From assembly GCA_037447605.1 (NCBI GenBank), contig CM074809.1, positions 851,705 through 915,704 on the forward strand: a DNA stretch of 64,000 nt, in the 5' to 3' direction. Positions within the stretch are counted from its first letter, which is position 1; every line of letters begins with the position of its first letter. The notes below the pieces were generated by a model. That model made no database searches. It was not told the DNA's origin and was given only the letters and a program-made list of their open reading frames with translations. The stretch is from Zygnema circumcarinatum (Eukaryota > Streptophyta > Zygnematophyceae > Zygnematales > Zygnemataceae). The position numbers and the translations under genes are program-made. Shown in pieces: positions 60,922-64,000 of this stretch.

Positions 60922-61603
60922 AGTGAGCCCCCAGTAACGAGGGAATCAAGCAGGCAAATCCCTCCACGCGGCGCCATGGCTTCATGCTGGCGGCGGAGGC
61001 TCCCCTGCTTCCACGTGGTGGCCTGCATGGCGCGGCCCTCCGCCATGGCGGCCTACAGAGCTGCTCCCTCCTCCAAAGAAACATGACGTCATATGCTGTA
61101 TGATGGTGATGTCATTTGAAGCATAGAATAGGCTATACCGTATATTATAAGTGTCACTGTTTCACGGTCAACTATAACTGAGGCTCTATACTAGTTCCAT
61201 GAAACTGTGCGATTCCTATGATGACGTGGCAGAACCGCCTGCGAGAGTGGCACGGGCAATACCGCGCGTTGATTGGACAGCATTTGCGCCGCAGACCACC
61301 GACCTTTGGAACCGACCTACGACACCGACCTACGGCGCCGCTTCCGATCCGCCGCTACTCCGCCTCTGAAAGGCGCAGGGCCGCCATGGCTGAGGGCTCT
61401 TAGTCCCAGCGCTTCCTATCCGACACTCAGCCCAGCCCTCCCCCCACCGGGAGACTACCACTACTTCCATTCTCTCTCTCTCCCCCCCTCTCTCTCTTTC
61501 TTTCTCTCTCTTTCTCTCTCGCTCTCTCTCTCCCTTTCGCTCGCTCTCCTTACGCCCCACCTCTCGCCCTCAATCTCCATCCCTTCCTCTCCCTCCTACT
61601 TCC
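60922..61603. promoter_or_regulatory. Upstream region of the 61.6-kb gene, with CT leader
   Basis: A TGACGTCA palindrome lies near 61084 and an ATTGG box near 61270. Tandem ACCGACCTACG-type words occur at 61305-61340. A CT-rich run (61470-61560) ends shortly before the ATG at 61604, as in three other genes of the window. Confidence 0.45.
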
Positions 61604-62293
61604 ATGGGTGAAGATATTCAGAATCCCTCGCCTCCATCCCCATCAAAGGCCGCAGCCGCCTCCCCGGAGGCCTCCTTTCGGCAGATGCCCTTGGAATCGG
61701 GGCGTCCGCAGACGCCACGTGGCAGCAGCGGCAGCGCCATGGAGCCGAGCTCCCCCAACGCTCGCCCTCTCTGGGCTGCCACGTCATCTGCCTCCACCTT
61801 CCAGACCGCCTCCATGTACTACCAGCCCCTCCATGGCGGGCCGTACGGAACCCCCACCCTACTCCCCAGCGGAGAAGTGGCGGAGCCCGGCGAATTGGAA
61901 GACTTCGATGCGCCTCCCCCTGAGCTGAAATTGAGCCACGCGTCAGCTGGTAGTTGGGTCGCGAATTTTCCCTCCAATGGGGTGGAGGAGGAGGAGATGA
62001 AGACGCGGCCGGTAGCAGCAGCGACAGAAGCAGCCATGGCGGAGGAAGCTTCGGGGAAGGAGAAGGGGACATGGGCGCCCTACTTTGTGGGGTGGGAGGA
62101 CGTGACGACTTGCTTTTGGCCGTACGGAGGCATCCTCTTCCGCCATTGTGTGGGAGCTAAAGCTGGAAGGTCGGCTTGTAAGTATGAGGGAGGGGCTGCC
62201 AAGGGGGACATGAAGCCTCAAATTGAACTGGAGGGGGGGAAGCCCACGGCCCCCCCTGCAATCGCTCAATTGGAGGCAACTGCGGTGCCGTAA
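61604..62293 (+). CDS. Unrecognised 229-residue protein, single exon
   Basis: Open frame from ATG 61604 (MGEDIQNPSPPSPSKAAAAS) to a stop at 62293. The first ~150 residues are Pro/Ser/Ala/Glu-rich and probably disordered. The segment TWAPYFVGWEDVTTCFWPYG (about residues 157-176) is aromatic and more ordered. No signal peptide or clear membrane helix is seen. The CT-rich leader and Kozak-like CCATGG support the start. I recognise no family. Confidence 0.55.
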   Translation: MGEDIQNPSPPSPSKAAAASPEASFRQMPLESGRPQTPRGSSGSAMEPSSPNARPLWAATSSASTFQTASMYYQPLHGGPYGTPTLLPSGEVAEPGELEDFDAPPPELKLSHASAGSWVANFPSNGVEEEEMKTRPVAAATEAAMAEEASGKEKGTWAPYFVGWEDVTTCFWPYGGILFRHCVGAKAGRSACKYEGGAAKGDMKPQIELEGGKPTAPPAIAQLEATAVP

Positions 62294-63574
62294 TTGAACG
62301 GAGAAGGAGCGAGTTGGGTGGGGAGTGGGAGAGGGAGAGGGAGAGGAGGAGAGAGGAGAGCAGGCGGGAAGTGGAAGAAGAAGAAGAGGTGGACATTGCA
62401 GTAATCGGTGGTAGTTTGTTGAAGAATGGAGAAGGTTGAGGCATTTAGAAGTTAGATGTTATTATCAGAAGGTGGAAAACTCTTGCTTTCAAGAGTTCGC
62501 TGAGGCTTCAATATTTGTGTGAAGGAAAGCATGCGGACAAGAGAGAGTGGGACGTCTTCGGAAGCACGCGCTTTCACTTTACTTAGAGATTGTAGGATAT
62601 AGGTTTTCAAAGGTACATTGTTAGCTGCTGCAATGGCCAGAATCTCATGCATAGTTGGATGGCCGCTAGCCGCGTGTGAAAAGTCTCGGTCAAAGACTGA
62701 CTTCATAGACACAGTTTGTTGTATATTGGGACGCAACTCGATTGCGAACTTCGCCTATTTTGGTTTATAAAATGTTAACTCTTTTAAAGCAAACATTGTT
62801 TGCACTTGTGGAATGTGCATGCACTTGCTCCCGTTGGGACCCTTTCAAGCGACTCGATATCTACCCTCGTCCGTAATGAATGCTCAAAACTATCGAAACT
62901 TTTCGGACATTGTTGTGTATGGAGTGAAAAGAAGCATGCCAAACATATCCACATGCATTTACCGAAGCTTTCCTCTTGATACCTCGTAGAAATTCGTGAT
63001 GAATTTGAACGAGAGTACTCCAATTTTAGCTCGTAATCATTGAACGTGTGCCAATGTCCAAGGAAGCTGTGTTTAGACAGCAGCCACCAAATGAAGGCGA
63101 GATGGCCATGAAAGCTTACAAGTAGCTCTAGTGCTCTTGCCACAAACTCATCGCGCCTTCAAGTCTGAATCATCGCGTGTTGTGGAACATGGTCCATGTT
63201 GACCCGTGCATTGGGCCTAAAACTTTCTGCTTCAGCTCTCTACTTGTCTCTGTGCTAGTCCCAGTTACAGTTTAGTTTTCCCTAACGTGTACTTCCCCAA
63301 ATGGAACCGTCCAGTTTCAGTTCCGACAGAAACCCTGTTCCGTGTCGAACCCGTAATCCATAACGCCGCCTGAATTTCCCTCTGCATAGAACAGCGAATC
63401 CAGCCATAGAATTGGCGGCGTGAGGAGATCGGACGGCTGGGAGGGCGCGCGGTGTCCATCGGACGGCTGGGAGACGGAAAGGGCGACCGGGCCCGCCCTC
63501 ATAGACGGCGCGCGGCCCCTCTCGGGCTCTCTCTCCGCCCCGCCACTCCCCGCGCCAAGGAGCCGCAGGGCCGC
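62294..63574. other. Intergenic, one weak minus-strand ORF
   Basis: A 94-residue minus frame (62736-62452) contains HPTMHEILAIAAANNVPLKT and is more protein-like than the surrounding frames, but I see no domain or exon partner. Otherwise no gene. The last 200 bases are GC-rich and probably belong to the P1 promoter. Confidence 0.35.
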
Positions 63575-63584
63575 TTTTAGGGTT
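63575..63584 (+). promoter_or_regulatory. Telo-box before the ribosomal P1 gene
   Basis: TTTTAGGGTT ends eleven bases before the ATG at 63595. Telo-boxes are typical of plant ribosomal-protein promoters and leaders. Confidence 0.7.
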
Positions 63585-63594
63585 CCGCTACGCT

Positions 63595-64000
63595 ATGGCT
63601 GTCAGCGAGCTTGCCTGCACCTACGCAGCCCTCATTCTCTACGATGACAGCATCCCCATCACTGTGGGTATCTCGCTCTGCGGCTTCTTTTCTTTTAGGG
63701 ATGAAGTGGGTATTGCAGGATAAGGATTTGGATGATGGGGGATGGTATATTTTGACATGGGGATGAGTTTTTTCTTAAGAGATTGGGAGTGGGAGGATGG
63801 AGGAGGGGGTTTTAGTTGACGAGGGATAGGTGGGTTTTCGTGTTTTAGGGTTTCGGGCCTCGTAGGTTTTGGTCTGGTTTTTAGGGTGGAGTTTGAAAAA
63901 CGAGGTCCTGTCACGTGGGTTTTCAGCTGCATTTTCAGCTGGTTGAATGCATGTCCTTGTTCGGAATCTGCTTGGTTTTGCGACTTGATACCGCTGGAAG
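63595..64000 (+). CDS. RPLP1: 60S acidic ribosomal protein P1, first exon
   Basis: Stalk protein of the large ribosomal subunit; with P2 it recruits GTPase factors. Exon 1 (63595 to about 63667) reads MAVSELACTYAALILYDDSI then PIT, matching the P1 N-terminus (ELACTYAALIL, DDGIAIT). The exon most likely ends at GTATCT (63668), giving phase 1 and a next codon beginning with G. The rest of the window is intron; the remaining exons lie off the right edge. The 5' context (GC-rich leader, telo-box) fits a ribosomal protein gene. Confidence 0.88.

Overview
This window is nuclear DNA of a streptophyte: a charophyte-grade green alga or an early land plant. The genes are intron-rich with GT-AG introns of about 60 to 1,200 bases. 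Several products are plant-specific or plastid-directed: ClpD, the PPR protein EMB2654, a PUX8-type UBX protein and a galactinol-synthase-like enzyme. Telo-boxes, G-boxes and CT-rich leaders fit a plant lineage. I cannot name the species. Exon models were built by hand from splice signals, reading phase and remembered similarity to Arabidopsis proteins.

Layout: 1-2500 (-) is the 5' part of ClpD, cut by the left edge. 2501-6400 is a long upstream region with many G-box and CCAAT motifs, a doubtful coding patch near 4.8-5.3 kb and a polypurine tract. 6403-13337 (-) is the EMB2654 orthologue in ten exons. 14453-15064 (+) encodes an unrecognised 203-residue protein behind a 230-base CT leader. 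15.5-17.5 kb holds simple repeats and a foldback element. 18511-28781 (-) is the most unusual locus. It is modelled as 22 exons in consistent phase, encoding a secreted chimera of about 1,074 residues: signal peptide, LysM, proline-rich linker, seven LRRs, EGF-like module, papain-family protease, two EGF-like modules and three or four LysM modules. 29.2-32.4 kb is a compound inverted-repeat element that holds a duplicated 1.25-kb segment around a 10-N gap. 32994-34127 (-) encodes a small two-helix membrane protein. 34898-40144 (+) is a PUX8-type UBA-UIM-UBX adaptor. 41516-44427 (-) encodes a multi-pass membrane protein. 45093-58083 (+) is REV3, the DNA polymerase zeta catalytic subunit, in 21 exons including one U12-type intron. 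58695-60282 (-) encodes a galactinol-synthase-like GT8 enzyme. 61604-62293 (+) encodes an unrecognised 229-residue protein. 63595 onward (+) is the start of the 60S acidic ribosomal protein P1 gene, cut by the right edge.

The genes do not form a pathway. They are ordinary neighbours, three pairs of them head to head with 0.7-1.1 kb between start codons. Shared themes are chloroplast protein and RNA homeostasis (ClpD, EMB2654), ubiquitin/Cdc48 handling (PUX8-like) and stress or DNA-damage tolerance (REV3, galactinol synthase). The LRR-protease-LysM gene is the best candidate for undescribed biology: a wall-facing protein that could bind N-acetylglucosamine polymers and cut protein in the same place.
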